From Bordetella parapertussis (GTDB lineage Bacteria; Pseudomonadota; Gammaproteobacteria; Burkholderiales; Burkholderiaceae_C): a stretch of 57,958 bases of DNA. Position numbers and translations under genes: made by a program. The stretch lies in NCBI GenBank assembly GCA_945861305.1, contig CAMATW010000013.1, forward strand, positions 1 through 57,958, written 5' to 3'. The notes beneath the pieces were generated by a model. It was not told the origin of the DNA, did no database searches, and saw only the letters and a program-made list of their open reading frames with translations. Position 1 is the stretch's first letter. Every line of letters starts with the position of its first letter. Below are positions 1 through 8,577 of the stretch, piece by piece.

Positions 1-539
1 GTGATCCATTGGCTTTGCCCATTGAGCAGAGCGGTTTGACCGTCCAACGATTGCGCAGACTTCATACGCAGCCAAGGTGTGCCGTGCTCCATGCGTTTGA
101 AAAACCCGATGTTCAGCTCCTTGGCCTCTTGGGCGCCCAGACCAACTTCGACTTGGATACCTGCCGTGCGCAATCGCGCAAAACCCAAACCTGCTACCTG
201 AGGGTTGGGGTCTTGCACACTGGCCACGACCTTGGCGATACCAGCATCAATCAGCGCATCACAACATGGGCCGGTGCGGCCAAGGTGGGCACACGGCTCC
301 AGCGTGACATAAACCGTCGCACCTTGGACGGCATGTCCCCTTGATTGCGCGTCGTGTAATGCCATGATTTCAGCATGGGCAAGGCCTGCGGCTTGGGTAA
401 AGCCCTCGCCCAACACCTCGCCATTTGAGGAGGTAATCACACACCCAACACGGGGGTTGGGCGTGGTGATGAACAGAGCTTGCTTAGCCAAGGCCAAGGC
501 ATGGTTCATTCGAGTGGTGTCGGTGTCAGACCAAATCAT
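1..539 (-). CDS. ribD: Riboflavin biosynthesis deaminase/reductase RibD (3' end outside window)
   Basis: RibD deaminates the pyrimidine ring of the GTP cyclohydrolase II product and then reduces its ribose side chain, two cytosolic steps of riboflavin synthesis. About 179 N-terminal residues are visible. They contain the zinc cytidine-deaminase signature (HAEIMAL, then TLEPCAHLGRTGPC) and run into the start of the reductase domain (KSAQSLDGQTAL). The start is taken at the ATG at 539, giving MIWSDTDTTRMNHAL. It follows the pilE-like gene by 31 bp on the same strand and may be co-transcribed with it. Identification is firm; the C-terminal half lies beyond base 1. Confidence 0.95.
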   Translation of the reverse strand, partial: MIWSDTDTTRMNHALALAKQALFITTPNPRVGCVITSSNGEVLGEGFTQAAGLAHAEIMALHDAQSRGHAVQGATVYVTLEPCAHLGRTGPCCDALIDAGIAKVVASVQDPNPQVAGLGFARLRTAGIQVEVGLGAQEAKELNIGFFKRMEHGTPWLRMKSAQSLDGQTALLNGQSQWI

Positions 540-570
540 TCGGGCGATTATCGGAGTCTTCTTGAAAGTC

Positions 571-969
571 TTACCGTTCCCAGCATTGGGCCGCGCTCAA
601 TACGGCGTTTTGCACCCCGCGCTCTCCTGTGTGGCCAAGTGTCAGGCTGCCGCAATCGTCTTGAGCGTGTACTCCCAAAGGGGTGGCGATCAATGTGAAG
701 GATTGGGCTTGACTTTGAACTTGCAAGCGGTAGCGCAATTCGCTGCTTTGCCACACGCTGTCGGGTACGGCAGAGGGGTACTTGCCCGAGATGCTGGCTG
801 CGCGCTCTAGCCAATGCGCGGTTTTCGCTAAGGCGAGTTTGGCCAAAGTGCGCTGACCTTTTTGTTGGGTATGTTGGTAACTGGGCAATGCAAAACTGCT
901 GAGTATGGCAATGACCGCCATGACAAACAGCAACTCGGTGAGGGTGAAACCAGCAAGGACGCGTCTCAT
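571..969 (-). CDS. Type IV pilin-like protein, PilE family
   Basis: About 132 aa. It has a class III prepilin leader cut before the Phe of GFTLTELL, with Glu at mature position 5, followed by a hydrophobic helix (FVMAVIAILSSFALPSYQ). Two cysteines near the C-terminus (DDCGSL and AAQCWER) could form the D-loop disulfide. The internal ATG at 969 is preferred because it overlaps the stop of the PilX-like gene as ATGA; a longer reading from 996 would overlap that gene further. It is the last gene of the minor-pilin operon, just before ribD. Likely a minor (or PilE-type) subunit of a type IV pilus, built in the inner membrane and matured by PilD. Confidence 0.85.
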   Translation of the reverse strand: MRRVLAGFTLTELLFVMAVIAILSSFALPSYQHTQQKGQRTLAKLALAKTAHWLERAASISGKYPSAVPDSVWQSSELRYRLQVQSQAQSFTLIATPLGVHAQDDCGSLTLGHTGERGVQNAVLSAAQCWER

Positions 970-1586
970 GGTGACAAGGGGAGCAGGCGCAACCAACCCA
1001 CCGTTAGCAAAGATTTAGAGGGGCTGCTTGCATCCTCTGAGTTTGGCTGCCACAAGGCTTGCCAGCCAGACTGAGCGCCGCCCTCACCGTTTTGTGCCAA
1101 GGCAGTAATACGGTAGAGAAACGGGGAGTCCCCCGCGCTTGAAATGCTGCGGGGAAGGATCTCCACCCAATAGCTGGTGCTTTGGCCAGACGGCGCGGGC
1201 GCGTTTTGCGCTTGGTCAAGGCGTTTCAGCCAAGGGCTAAGGATTGGGTTGTCTGCGCCTAAGGGGCGGCAAATGCCCGTCTGGCAATCGTTTGGTCCCA
1301 AGCGTGATTGCAGTACCTGCCACTGCTGCGTTGTGGTTGGAAAAAACGCATGGTTGTCCGAGCTTGTCCCCATGTGGTGTCTCGCGTCATCTTGGCTGAG
1401 GCGGATATCGTCGACGGCCAAGCGCAAGGTGTCCAAAGCGCGGTGTTTCAATTGCCAACGCAGCCCCGCACTTTGCCCCAATGCTTGTGCCATGGCTAAG
1501 TTGCGCCACTGCGCCAACAACAACACACTGCAAAGACAGGACAGGACCACCACTATGGGCAAGGCCAAGCCGCGTTGTGCCTTCAT
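966..1586 (-). CDS. pilX: Type IV pilus minor pilin, PilX-like
   Basis: About 206 aa. The N-terminus MKAQRGLALPIVVVLSCL is typical of PilX/GspK-type minor pilins: a short basic leader, Gly, then a hydrophobic helix that lacks Glu at +5. The rest is a soluble domain with a Cys pair (DCQTGIC). The ATG at 1586 is chosen because it overlaps the upstream pilW stop as ATGA; a longer reading from 1622 is open but lacks this coupling. Family members form the tip-priming complex of type IV pili. The usual neighbour pilY1 is absent; the gene is followed directly by the pilE-like gene. Confidence 0.8.
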   Translation of the reverse strand: MKAQRGLALPIVVVLSCLCSVLLLAQWRNLAMAQALGQSAGLRWQLKHRALDTLRLAVDDIRLSQDDARHHMGTSSDNHAFFPTTTQQWQVLQSRLGPNDCQTGICRPLGADNPILSPWLKRLDQAQNAPAPSGQSTSYWVEILPRSISSAGDSPFLYRITALAQNGEGGAQSGWQALWQPNSEDASSPSKSLLTVGWLRLLPLSP

Positions 1587-2281
1587 GGTTTGGCGTGGCG
1601 CAAAAACGCCACCCCCCGCCAACTCAGCGCTGGTGGGCTCAAAGGCAGGCCACTGCTACAAGACGGGCTGGCGGGCACTGCGCCCAAGCCAGCCAGCTTG
1701 GTTTGCAAGCAGGTTTGCACCCCCCGCACCGCTTGCCAATTTGAAACTGCCGCCGTACCGCGCCATTGCATCCGTGGCTCAGCTCCAGACAGCAATTCTG
1801 CATACAGAAACCCGACTTGATCTATGTTGTCAACCAAGGCTTGGTAAGTGGTGTTGCTGCGCAAACTGTCTTTGCAGCTGAGTTCGTTGCGTGTGCTGCG
1901 CTTGAAATCGTCTTGTATCCACGGCAAGGTTGAGGCTTGGTGACCTTGGCAGTCAGAGGGACTCAGGCTGCTGTGGTGCATCAATGACAAAGTGTGGTCG
2001 CTGCCTTGCAGGCCGAGCATTGGCGACAAAAGGCTGGCCTTGTTTTGTGCATCAAATTGCAGGGCAGGCGCACCCGCTCGCGCGACCCGCTCTTGCAGCA
2101 AAGACAGCGCTGAGTACAAACGTTCTTGCAAATTAGCCCGAGCTTGCATGTGTTGGTGGTTGCTTTGTACCCAAGCAAATGCCGCAAATGCGGCCATGAT
2201 GACCCACATTGATAGCACCATGCCAACCAAGCTTTGTACCAAGGTGTGTCCCACTTGCGACTTGAAAATACGGGTTGTCAT
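1583..2281 (-). CDS. pilW: Type IV pilus minor pilin, PilW-like
   Basis: About 232 aa. The leader is MTTRIFKSQVG, followed by a hydrophobic segment (HTLVQSLVGMVLSMWVIMAAFAAFAW). After the processing Gly the mature protein starts with His and has Gln, not Glu, at +5, which is unusual for a pilin that must be methylated and packed. PilW-family traits are the size, the Cys-rich C-terminal half, and the position between pilV and pilX. It starts with an ATGA overlap at 2281. Assigned to the priming complex of the type IV pilus by order and architecture rather than by strong motif identity. Confidence 0.75.
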   Translation of the reverse strand: MTTRIFKSQVGHTLVQSLVGMVLSMWVIMAAFAAFAWVQSNHQHMQARANLQERLYSALSLLQERVARAGAPALQFDAQNKASLLSPMLGLQGSDHTLSLMHHSSLSPSDCQGHQASTLPWIQDDFKRSTRNELSCKDSLRSNTTYQALVDNIDQVGFLYAELLSGAEPRMQWRGTAAVSNWQAVRGVQTCLQTKLAGLGAVPASPSCSSGLPLSPPALSWRGVAFLRHAKP

Positions 2282-2760
2282 AAAGACCAACTGCTTTCCC
2301 AGCAGCGGTGGCGGCTTGGGCAGGCGCTTGGCATAGTGACGCCTAGCTCTGGCGTCGAATTGTCCGGCCAAGCCAGCAGCAATTGCACAGTGTTTGACAT
2401 GGTGGTGACCAGTTGGGTTTGTGCACCAGGCAACCGCACTTGTACAGCCGCTTGCCAGGCGGATAAATCAGATTGCGCCCATTGGCTTGGCGTACATGCT
2501 TGGCTTTTGCAGTCAGTACCAATTGCAACGTGGCCCAGTTGCAATTGGTAAGACATAGAAGCTTGCGGGAAAAGTTGCATACGCTCCCACAAGTCTTGGG
2601 CCAAGCCGACTGCTGCTTGCATGGCCAGTGCATCTCGCTGCGCTTGCAATGCAAGCAGTTCCATGGCGAGCACGCCCAAACACAGCATATTGAGAACCAT
2701 CAAAGCCGCTAAGGCGTCAAGGGTGGAGAACCCCAGCGAAAGTTGGACTGAGGCTTTCAT
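2278..2760 (-). CDS. pilV: Type IV pilus minor pilin, PilV-like
   Basis: About 160 aa. The start MKASVQLSLGFSTLDALAAL resembles a prepilin N-terminus in which GFTLIE has become GFSTLD, so Asp takes the place of the conserved Glu at +5. A hydrophobic helix (LMVLNMLCLGVLAMELLAL) follows, then a soluble domain. The ATG at 2760 overlaps the fimT stop as ATGA. By order (fimT, pilV, pilW, pilX, pilE) it is the PilV subunit of the pilus-priming complex. The acidic residue at +5 is conserved in charge, so it may still be functional. Confidence 0.78.
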   Translation of the reverse strand: MKASVQLSLGFSTLDALAALMVLNMLCLGVLAMELLALQAQRDALAMQAAVGLAQDLWERMQLFPQASMSYQLQLGHVAIGTDCKSQACTPSQWAQSDLSAWQAAVQVRLPGAQTQLVTTMSNTVQLLLAWPDNSTPELGVTMPSACPSRHRCWESSWSL

Positions 2761-3299
2761 GCGCAAGTGCTTGCTTTCATGACACGCAAACGTCCCGCCG
2801 TGTTGATGCAAATGGCGCGAACCAAGGAAGCGGTTTGGCTGCGCTTGGCTTGCACCACCACCCGCAAGCCTCCCGCCACAGGCTCGCCCAAGGCGTTGAT
2901 CTCCAAGCTGTTTTGCACGGGACTGATGTTCACCAGCACCTCGCCAGCCAGCAGGGTAGTGATAAGTACGGTGTTGGTATTACCTTGGGTTTTGAGTAGC
3001 TGCCAACCGCAGCGCCAGTCGCCGTTTACCAGAGGGGCGCTTTGGCACTGGCTTGAACGTTGCAGGCGCAAGGCTTGACCCGAGCGCAGGGCTTGCAAGC
3101 GCGCGGTTTGTAGGTCAGCGCTCCAAGATTGCACCACGCTCTCGACTTGCAGTCGCCAAAGCCACTGCTGTAGCCAAGGCGTTGCCATGCTGACAAGGGC
3201 GGCAAATAAGCCCAACACTGTGAGCATTTCCATCAGCGTGAAGCCTAGGAAAGCTAAATGGGATTTTCTGAATGAAGACGCAGTGTGCATGGCCGTCAT
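2757..3299 (-). CDS. fimT: Type IV pilus minor pilin FimT/GspH family
   Basis: About 180 aa. The leader MTAMHTASSFRKSHLAFLG is followed by the canonical FTLMEMLTVLGLFAAL helix with Glu at +5. The C-terminal part has the GspH/FimT-like pattern of short strands with late cysteines (ICINTAG and STCA). Two in-frame ATGs (3299 and 3290) are possible starts and neither has a strong ribosome binding site. It is the first gene of the five-gene pilin operon and lies 69 bp after nrdR on the same strand. FimT proteins are minor pilins, in some bacteria involved in DNA binding during uptake. Confidence 0.85.
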   Translation of the reverse strand: MTAMHTASSFRKSHLAFLGFTLMEMLTVLGLFAALVSMATPWLQQWLWRLQVESVVQSWSADLQTARLQALRSGQALRLQRSSQCQSAPLVNGDWRCGWQLLKTQGNTNTVLITTLLAGEVLVNISPVQNSLEINALGEPVAGGLRVVVQAKRSQTASLVRAICINTAGRLRVMKASTCA

Positions 3300-3368
3300 C
3301 TTGCAACGGCATAGGCAAAAAAGGGTGTGCGCTGTGCACCTGTAAACAGTGAGCAGTGAACCTAAGGG

Positions 3369-3818
3369 TCAGCGGCGGAACTCGTCGACCAAGGTTTTAA
3401 ATTCATCCACATCTTCAAAACTGCGGTAGACGCTGGCAAAGCGCACATAGGCCACTTTGTCCAGCTTTTTCAGCTCGCGCATGACCAACTCGCCTATGCG
3501 AGTTGAAGCCACTTCGCGTTGTCCCAAGGTCAGAAGTTTCTCTTCTATGCGCTCGATGGCCGCATCGATTTGCTCGGTGCTGACGGGGCGCTTGCGCAGC
3601 GCCAAATTCAGTGAACCGCGCAACTTGGTGCGGTCATATTCGATGCGGCGGCCATCTTTTTTGACCACCGCTGGGTAGCTGACGTCAGCGCGTTCGTAGG
3701 TGGTGAAGCGCTTCTCACAGTGACTGCAAGAGCGACGGCGGCGAATTGAGTCACCCTCTTCAGACATACGAGTTTCCATGACCTGGGTTTCGACATGGCT
3801 GCAAAAAGGGCACTTCAT
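3369..3818 (-). CDS. nrdR: Transcriptional repressor NrdR
   Basis: 149 aa, the normal family length. The N-terminal zinc ribbon has CPFC and CSHC pairs and the basic DNA-contact stretch RRRRSC. An ATP-cone domain fills about residues 49-139 ([16 protein letters not shown] onwards) and senses ATP/dATP. NrdR represses ribonucleotide reductase operons through NrdR boxes. In related genomes it follows glyA; here only the 3' tail of glyA is left upstream. Identification is very secure. Confidence 0.97.
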   Translation of the reverse strand: MKCPFCSHVETQVMETRMSEEGDSIRRRRSCSHCEKRFTTYERADVSYPAVVKKDGRRIEYDRTKLRGSLNLALRKRPVSTEQIDAAIERIEEKLLTLGQREVASTRIGELVMRELKKLDKVAYVRFASVYRSFEDVDEFKTLVDEFRR

Positions 3819-3824
3819 ACCGTA

Positions 3825-4025
3825 TTACCCGTAGACCGGAAACCGGCTGGTCAGGGCATGCACCTTGTTACGAACCGCTGTGATGTGTTTTTCATCGCTG
3901 GGGTTTTCGAGCACGTCGGCAATCAGGTGGGCGGTAGCGCGGGCTTCTTCGTACTTGAAGCCACGCGTGGTGATGGCGAGAGTGCCAATGCGCACGCCGC
4001 TGGTGACCATGGGTTTTTCAGGGTC
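3825..4025 (-). pseudogene. glyA: 3' remnant of serine hydroxymethyltransferase gene
   Basis: The last ~66 codons match the C-terminus of Gly[23 protein letters not shown], then [17 protein letters not shown], ending [11 protein letters not shown] with a stop 6 bp before nrdR. Upstream of DPEKP the match ends abruptly. An ATG-initiated reading from 4058 adds only 11 unrelated residues and no active-site lysine or PLP pocket. A complete GlyA is about 415 aa, so roughly 84% is missing. The preserved reading frame means the loss is recent or the tail is still translated. It cannot be an active enzyme; a complete glyA would have to lie elsewhere in the genome. Confidence 0.9.
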
Positions 4026-4122
4026 GGCTTGCTCAACTAAGTGATTTCGGTGGTGCATCTTGCAGGTCTTTCAAAAATAAAAATCGAAGCAGACAAACAC
4101 AAGCGGCCTTAAAGGGGGGATT

Positions 4123-4947
4123 TCATTTCACAGGATCGGGCTCAAAGGTGGCTAACTCTTTGGCTTTGTCCCAGAGTTTTTGCAAACCTTGTTTGTCGCC
4201 GTCAGCAGCTTTGGCGCTGCTCATGGGCAAAGTATGGCCTAGCGCAACCTCTTGCAAGCGTTGCTGCTCGGCCAACACCTTGGCGATGTAGCCACCGTCT
4301 TCTCCGCTGTTGGCCGCACCTACGTACTGGCGCAGACCGGCTTCCAAAGAGCCGTTTCGAGATATAGATTCTTTCAAAACTGCAACGCCCACGTGCAAAT
4401 TGGCAATAGGGTCGAAGGCTGCTAAGTCGCCACCAAAGTCCTCATATTTATCGGTATGAATCTTGGTGCGCACTTGCATCAAACCTTGGGCGCCAACCGG
4501 ACTTTGGGCGAAAGGGTTGAAGCTGGATTCAATAGCCATCACAGCCAGAATGAGTGTGGGGTCTAGGCGGTTGCGCGGCGCAATATCGAAGGCTTCGGCC
4601 ACCAAGGCGCTAATGGGTTCTGGGGCAACGCGGTATTTTCGACTTAACCACATGGCGATATTGGCTTGGTCTTGTGGCAAATCTCGAGGATCAGCGGCTG
4701 TGGCGCGGTCCACTGCATCGGTATTGTTTTGAAAACCTAAATCCAAATCGTGTCGGTTTTGCAGCCAGTCGATCAATTCAACTTCTGCGGCAGAGCGTAA
4801 ATCGGCTTGGGTGCTAAAGAGCACCATGGCGCAAAAAACACCCAATCCCAATAAGGCTAAGCCGCTGTGGGTGATGAGGAAAAACCCATCGCCAACATCG
4901 GAGGCAAAAACTTTCACGGCTTGGTTAAACGATTCAAAAAATGTCAT
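4123..4947 (-). CDS. Transglycosylase SLT domain protein, membrane-anchored
   Basis: 274 aa. One N-terminal membrane segment spans about residues 22-46 (FFLITHSGLALLGLGVFCAM), leaving a periplasmic C-terminus. The lysozyme-like SLT domain contains AVMAIESSFNP, whose Glu140 is the expected catalytic acid, then SPVGAQGLMQV and a GL-RQYVGAANSG segment. It probably cleaves peptidoglycan glycan strands to 1,6-anhydro products. It sits between the glyA remnant and a divergently transcribed DUF349 gene. The specific Slt/Mlt subfamily is not assigned. Confidence 0.85.
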   Translation of the reverse strand: MTFFESFNQAVKVFASDVGDGFFLITHSGLALLGLGVFCAMVLFSTQADLRSAAEVELIDWLQNRHDLDLGFQNNTDAVDRATAADPRDLPQDQANIAMWLSRKYRVAPEPISALVAEAFDIAPRNRLDPTLILAVMAIESSFNPFAQSPVGAQGLMQVRTKIHTDKYEDFGGDLAAFDPIANLHVGVAVLKESISRNGSLEAGLRQYVGAANSGEDGGYIAKVLAEQQRLQEVALGHTLPMSSAKAADGDKQGLQKLWDKAKELATFEPDPVK

Positions 4948-5034
4948 TAGCTTATTTTAGCTTTTAGCCCTTGCGCCCTGTCACAATAGCTGTTTTGGCC
5001 CTTTCATGGGCTTAACCAACCGATTTAAATTACT

Positions 5035-7749
5035 GTGACCACGTCTTTTGACAGCAACCCCGACTTGCCTAATTTGGATGCCTTGACCTTTGGCGCCTTG
5101 ACCGCACCTACCTCTGGCGAACGATCTTCACGTTTACGCGAATGGCTTGCAAGCGACCCCTCTCCCGAGTTAATGCAGCAAGTTTTTAAAGAAATGAGCG
5201 CACGCGACAAGGGCGCTGCCAAGCTCTTGCGCGAAAAACTCGATGAACTCAAGCGGACCAAAACCCAAGACACCTTGGCCCAAGAGTGGACCGACAAAGC
5301 CCAAACTCTGTTGCAAGCCCACCAATTCAAAGTGGCAGATGCCATGGCGTGGCAGCGCGACGCGGCCAAAGCCGGTGCCCCTTTGTCGCGAGAACCGCTG
5401 GCGGGTTTGCGTCAAGCCCTGACCGAGCGCATCAAGCACGTCGATGAACTCGAGCACCGTGCCCAAGTGCAACGCGAAACCGCGCTGTTGCTGACCCAGC
5501 GCATCGAGGTCTTGTCGACCAAGTCTTGGCAAGAAGCCATAGAGCAACAAACTGTCCTGCAAGCCGACTTGAAACGCTTACATGATGAGTTTGAGGCTTT
5601 GCAAAGCGATGCCCATTGGCCCAGCGTTGACCCCAAATACCCCTCCTTGGTAGCTGAAACCACCAAACACATCCCCTTGGTTTGGGATGCGTTTTCAGCT
5701 GCTCTCGCCCAAACTCAAGCCGCCGCCCAAGACAGCAACTTGCCATTACCGGCGGTACCCGCATGGGCTGACCAATTGCGTCAGTCCAGAGCTGAAAGTG
5801 TTGTCTCAGAACCTGTAGCTCCTTTAAGCAAAGCCAAAGCAGACGCACCCCCCCAAGCCAGCCAAGTCGTTTTGCAAGTCCCCAGCATGTTGTTGCAACT
5901 TGAAAAAGAAGTGGCCTTGGGGCACAGCAAAGCCATGTCTAGCGCTGCCTCTTTGTTGCGCGCCGCTCTGAAAACCAAAGGTCTGCAACTCGATGCCGAG
6001 TTTGTCCAGCAGGTGCAAACCGCCTTGGCCGCCGCCGCTGAACTCGAAGGTTGGCAACGCAAGCGCGCTGACGAAATTCGGCTTCAACTGGTCACCAAAG
6101 CCGAAGCGCTGCTGCAAGCACCTGCTGCTGCGCCAGAAGCCACTGAAGTTGCCGACCCCGAAGCAGCAGCGCAGGCAACTCCCGATACAAGCCCTGAAGC
6201 TCCTGTCGATTACAGCCAATGGATACCAGCCATGGGCGGGCGTAAATTACAAGATACTCTGCGCCAATTGCGGGATGAGTGGAAAAAAACCGACCAAGGT
6301 GGCTTGCCCAACCATGGTTTGTGGAAGCGCTTTGACCAAGCCTGCAACCGTGCTTATCCCTTTGTGCAAGATTGGCTTGGCAAAGCCAAGGCCGAAAGCG
6401 CTGCGCATCGCGAGGGGCGTTTGGCTTTGTTGGCCGAAGTGGCGGCTTGGACCGAGGCCCATCAAAGCAATACCGACTGGAAAACCCAAGCACGCGAGTT
6501 GCACCAGTTTTCCGAACGTTGGCGCAATAGCGGCCACCTGAGCGAAAAAGCGTTTGCAGATATGCAAACCCAGTGGAAGGCTGCCATCAAAGCCGCCCAT
6601 GTGGGTTTAGAAGCCGCCCAAACGCAAAGTATCTCGCTGCGTCGCGCCATGATCGAGGAGGCCAAGGCCTTGGGCGAAGCGCCGCAGTTACGCATTGATG
6701 CAGTGAAGGCTTTGCAGCAACGCTGGCAGTTAGAGTCCCAAGCCGTTCCAGTTGAACGCAAGCTGGCGCAAAAGCTGTGGGATGCGTTTCGCCAACCTTT
6801 GGATGAAGCCTTCAGCCGCAAAACCCAGTCACGCGCTGCCGCGCCTGCTCAGAACCTTTCCGAGCACGACAAGGCGGTGATAGCCGCCGCCGCAGAGCTT
6901 GAAAAAGCCATTGCCGAGGGGGACTCTGCACGCATTCGCCAAGCCATGGCCCATGTGCAAGCCGTCTCTGCTGGCCAGCAGGCTGCTGCGCCAGTCGCGT
7001 CACCGCCTGAGGAAGATGCTTCACCAAATAGCTCCGACCCACCTGAAGTCGAGCCAGCTGTCCAGCCTGAAGAGGCTGTGGCACCAGCACCTAAAGCGGT
7101 GCTGGTTAAAAAAGTGGTGGCAGTTCGAGGAGACGACAGACCCGGTCAAAAGAAAACCGAACCTGCGGCTGCGGGACGTTTTGGTGACAAATCTGGCGCA
7201 CGCCGTCCCGAGCGTGATACAGGCAACCGCCGTGGCCCCGATGCTGGGCGTGGTGGATTGCGCGACAAACCCGCTTTTGAAGCACGTGGCCCCCGCTTAG
7301 GGGACGCGGCCTTTCGTGCGCAACGTCAAGCGCTGGAACTGGCCGATACCGCTTTGCGCAAACTGGCCATGCAAGCCCATGGTGAAACCTTGGTTCTCTT
7401 ACTTGGTGCATGGCAGCAACGTCAGTCCGAGCAATTGCCTGTTGCCAAGGAATTGGGCGGTCGTTTGAGCGCGCAGCAGCGGCAGGACTGGGCCAAGGCT
7501 TTGCAAGCTGCGCCTCAGGGTTCCCCTGACCAAGCCTTGCTGCGTTTAGAAATTGCCGCCGAGGTGCCTACCCCTGCTTCTCATGTGGACGCGCGACGTA
7601 TGCTGCAACTGCAGTTGTTGACCAAGCGCAACGACGCCGGTCCTGCACAAACTTGGGCTCAAGATGTTGCTCAAATTCTGGGCTGCAGCTATGAGGAAGA
7701 AAACGCCAAGCGTGTGCAGGCGGCCCTTAAGGTCTTGCTAAAAAAATAG
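5035..7749 (+). CDS. Large DUF349-domain protein
   Basis: 904 aa, starting with GTG at 5035. It is rich in Ala, Gln, Lys and Glu and is largely helical. Several DUF349-type repeats with W-x5-F motifs are visible, around residues 150-220, 395-470, 475-550 and 555-620 (for example LRDEWKKTDQGG and LWKRFDQACNRAY). A low-complexity Pro/Glu/Arg/Gly linker at about 650-770 precedes a C-terminal helical domain ending in ILGCSYEEENAKRVQ. There is no signal peptide or membrane segment, so it is expected in the cytoplasm. DUF349 proteins are widespread in Burkholderiales without a settled function. Confidence 0.85.
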   Translation: MTTSFDSNPDLPNLDALTFGALTAPTSGERSSRLREWLASDPSPELMQQVFKEMSARDKGAAKLLREKLDELKRTKTQDTLAQEWTDKAQTLLQAHQFKVADAMAWQRDAAKAGAPLSREPLAGLRQALTERIKHVDELEHRAQVQRETALLLTQRIEVLSTKSWQEAIEQQTVLQADLKRLHDEFEALQSDAHWPSVDPKYPSLVAETTKHIPLVWDAFSAALAQTQAAAQDSNLPLPAVPAWADQLRQSRAESVVSEPVAPLSKAKADAPPQASQVVLQVPSMLLQLEKEVALGHSKAMSSAASLLRAALKTKGLQLDAEFVQQVQTALAAAAELEGWQRKRADEIRLQLVTKAEALLQAPAAAPEATEVADPEAAAQATPDTSPEAPVDYSQWIPAMGGRKLQDTLRQLRDEWKKTDQGGLPNHGLWKRFDQACNRAYPFVQDWLGKAKAESAAHREGRLALLAEVAAWTEAHQSNTDWKTQARELHQFSERWRNSGHLSEKAFADMQTQWKAAIKAAHVGLEAAQTQSISLRRAMIEEAKALGEAPQLRIDAVKALQQRWQLESQAVPVERKLAQKLWDAFRQPLDEAFSRKTQSRAAAPAQNLSEHDKAVIAAAAELEKAIAEGDSARIRQAMAHVQAVSAGQQAAAPVASPPEEDASPNSSDPPEVEPAVQPEEAVAPAPKAVLVKKVVAVRGDDRPGQKKTEPAAAGRFGDKSGARRPERDTGNRRGPDAGRGGLRDKPAFEARGPRLGDAAFRAQRQALELADTALRKLAMQAHGETLVLLLGAWQQRQSEQLPVAKELGGRLSAQQRQDWAKALQAAPQGSPDQALLRLEIAAEVPTPASHVDARRMLQLQLLTKRNDAGPAQTWAQDVAQILGCSYEEENAKRVQAALKVLLKK

Positions 7750-7766
7750 TTGGACTTGGTGGGTCG

Positions 7767-8549
7767 TTATGCAGCGATGACGTCTTGCCGCGAAAAGCCT
7801 TGCCCCATGTGCCATGTCAACCATTGGGCGCGGGCAGGGGCGGCACTGGCATCCCAGTCGCTCAATACAAAGCGTTGCTGATCGGCAGATAAAGTGTGAA
7901 GGGCTGGTTGGTGGGTGTGGCCATGAATCAACACATTTGCGCCATATTGCTTCAGACTGGCCAAAGCCGCCGCGTTGTCGACATCGATCCAAGCCGTTTG
8001 CGTTTGTTTCAAAGCCTCGCTTTGTGTTCTGAGTTCACGCGCTATTTGCAGTCTTTGCACCAAAGGTTTCGATAAAAAAGCACTTTGCCACTGGCTGGCC
8101 CTGACTTGCTGACGAAACGCTTGGTAAGCTGTATCTGCGATGCACAAGGCATCTCCATGGCTTAAGAGCCATCGCCCCTGCATGGTTTCTACAACGCAAG
8201 GGTCTTGCAGTGTTTGCATCCCGCTTTGATGTGCAGCCTTGTCGCCCCATAAAAAGTCTCGGTTGCCCACCATCCAATACACAGGACATCGGTCAGCCAT
8301 CTGGTGCAAGACCGAACAACATTGGCGTTCGAAATCACCTTCGGGTGCGTCCAAAATATCGTCACCCACCCACACCTCAAACAGGTCGCCCAAGATGAAA
8401 AGCGCGTCGGTTTGCAAGCTTTGCATGGCTTGTCGCCATACTTGGTAAGTAGCTTGTTCACCTACCTGTAGATGCAAATCGGAAATAAAGGTCAGGTGTT
8501 GCCAGGTGCTGGCGTCAACGCTTGGTAAATGGGCGAGGGCAGGCTTCAT
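7767..8549 (-). CDS. lpxH: UDP-2,3-diacylglucosamine diphosphatase LpxH
   Basis: 260 aa metallophosphoesterase that hydrolyses UDP-2,3-diacylglucosamine to lipid X in lipid A synthesis. It has the full set of metal motifs: FISDLHL, LGDLFEVWVGDD, GNRDFLWG, SHGDALCIAD and HGHTHQPA. The gene is convergent with the DUF349 gene (17 bp apart) and follows ppiB on the same strand by 28 bp, suggesting an operon of TPR protein, ppiA, ppiB and lpxH. Confidence 0.95.
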   Translation of the reverse strand: MKPALAHLPSVDASTWQHLTFISDLHLQVGEQATYQVWRQAMQSLQTDALFILGDLFEVWVGDDILDAPEGDFERQCCSVLHQMADRCPVYWMVGNRDFLWGDKAAHQSGMQTLQDPCVVETMQGRWLLSHGDALCIADTAYQAFRQQVRASQWQSAFLSKPLVQRLQIARELRTQSEALKQTQTAWIDVDNAAALASLKQYGANVLIHGHTHQPALHTLSADQQRFVLSDWDASAAPARAQWLTWHMGQGFSRQDVIAA

Positions 8550-8577
8550 AAAGTAGAAAGCGCTAGCCCAAGCAAGG

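Noticed and set aside
3825..4058. 77-codon frame as an independent small gene
   Set aside because: 66 of 77 residues are the GlyA C-terminus; better explained as a gene remnant.
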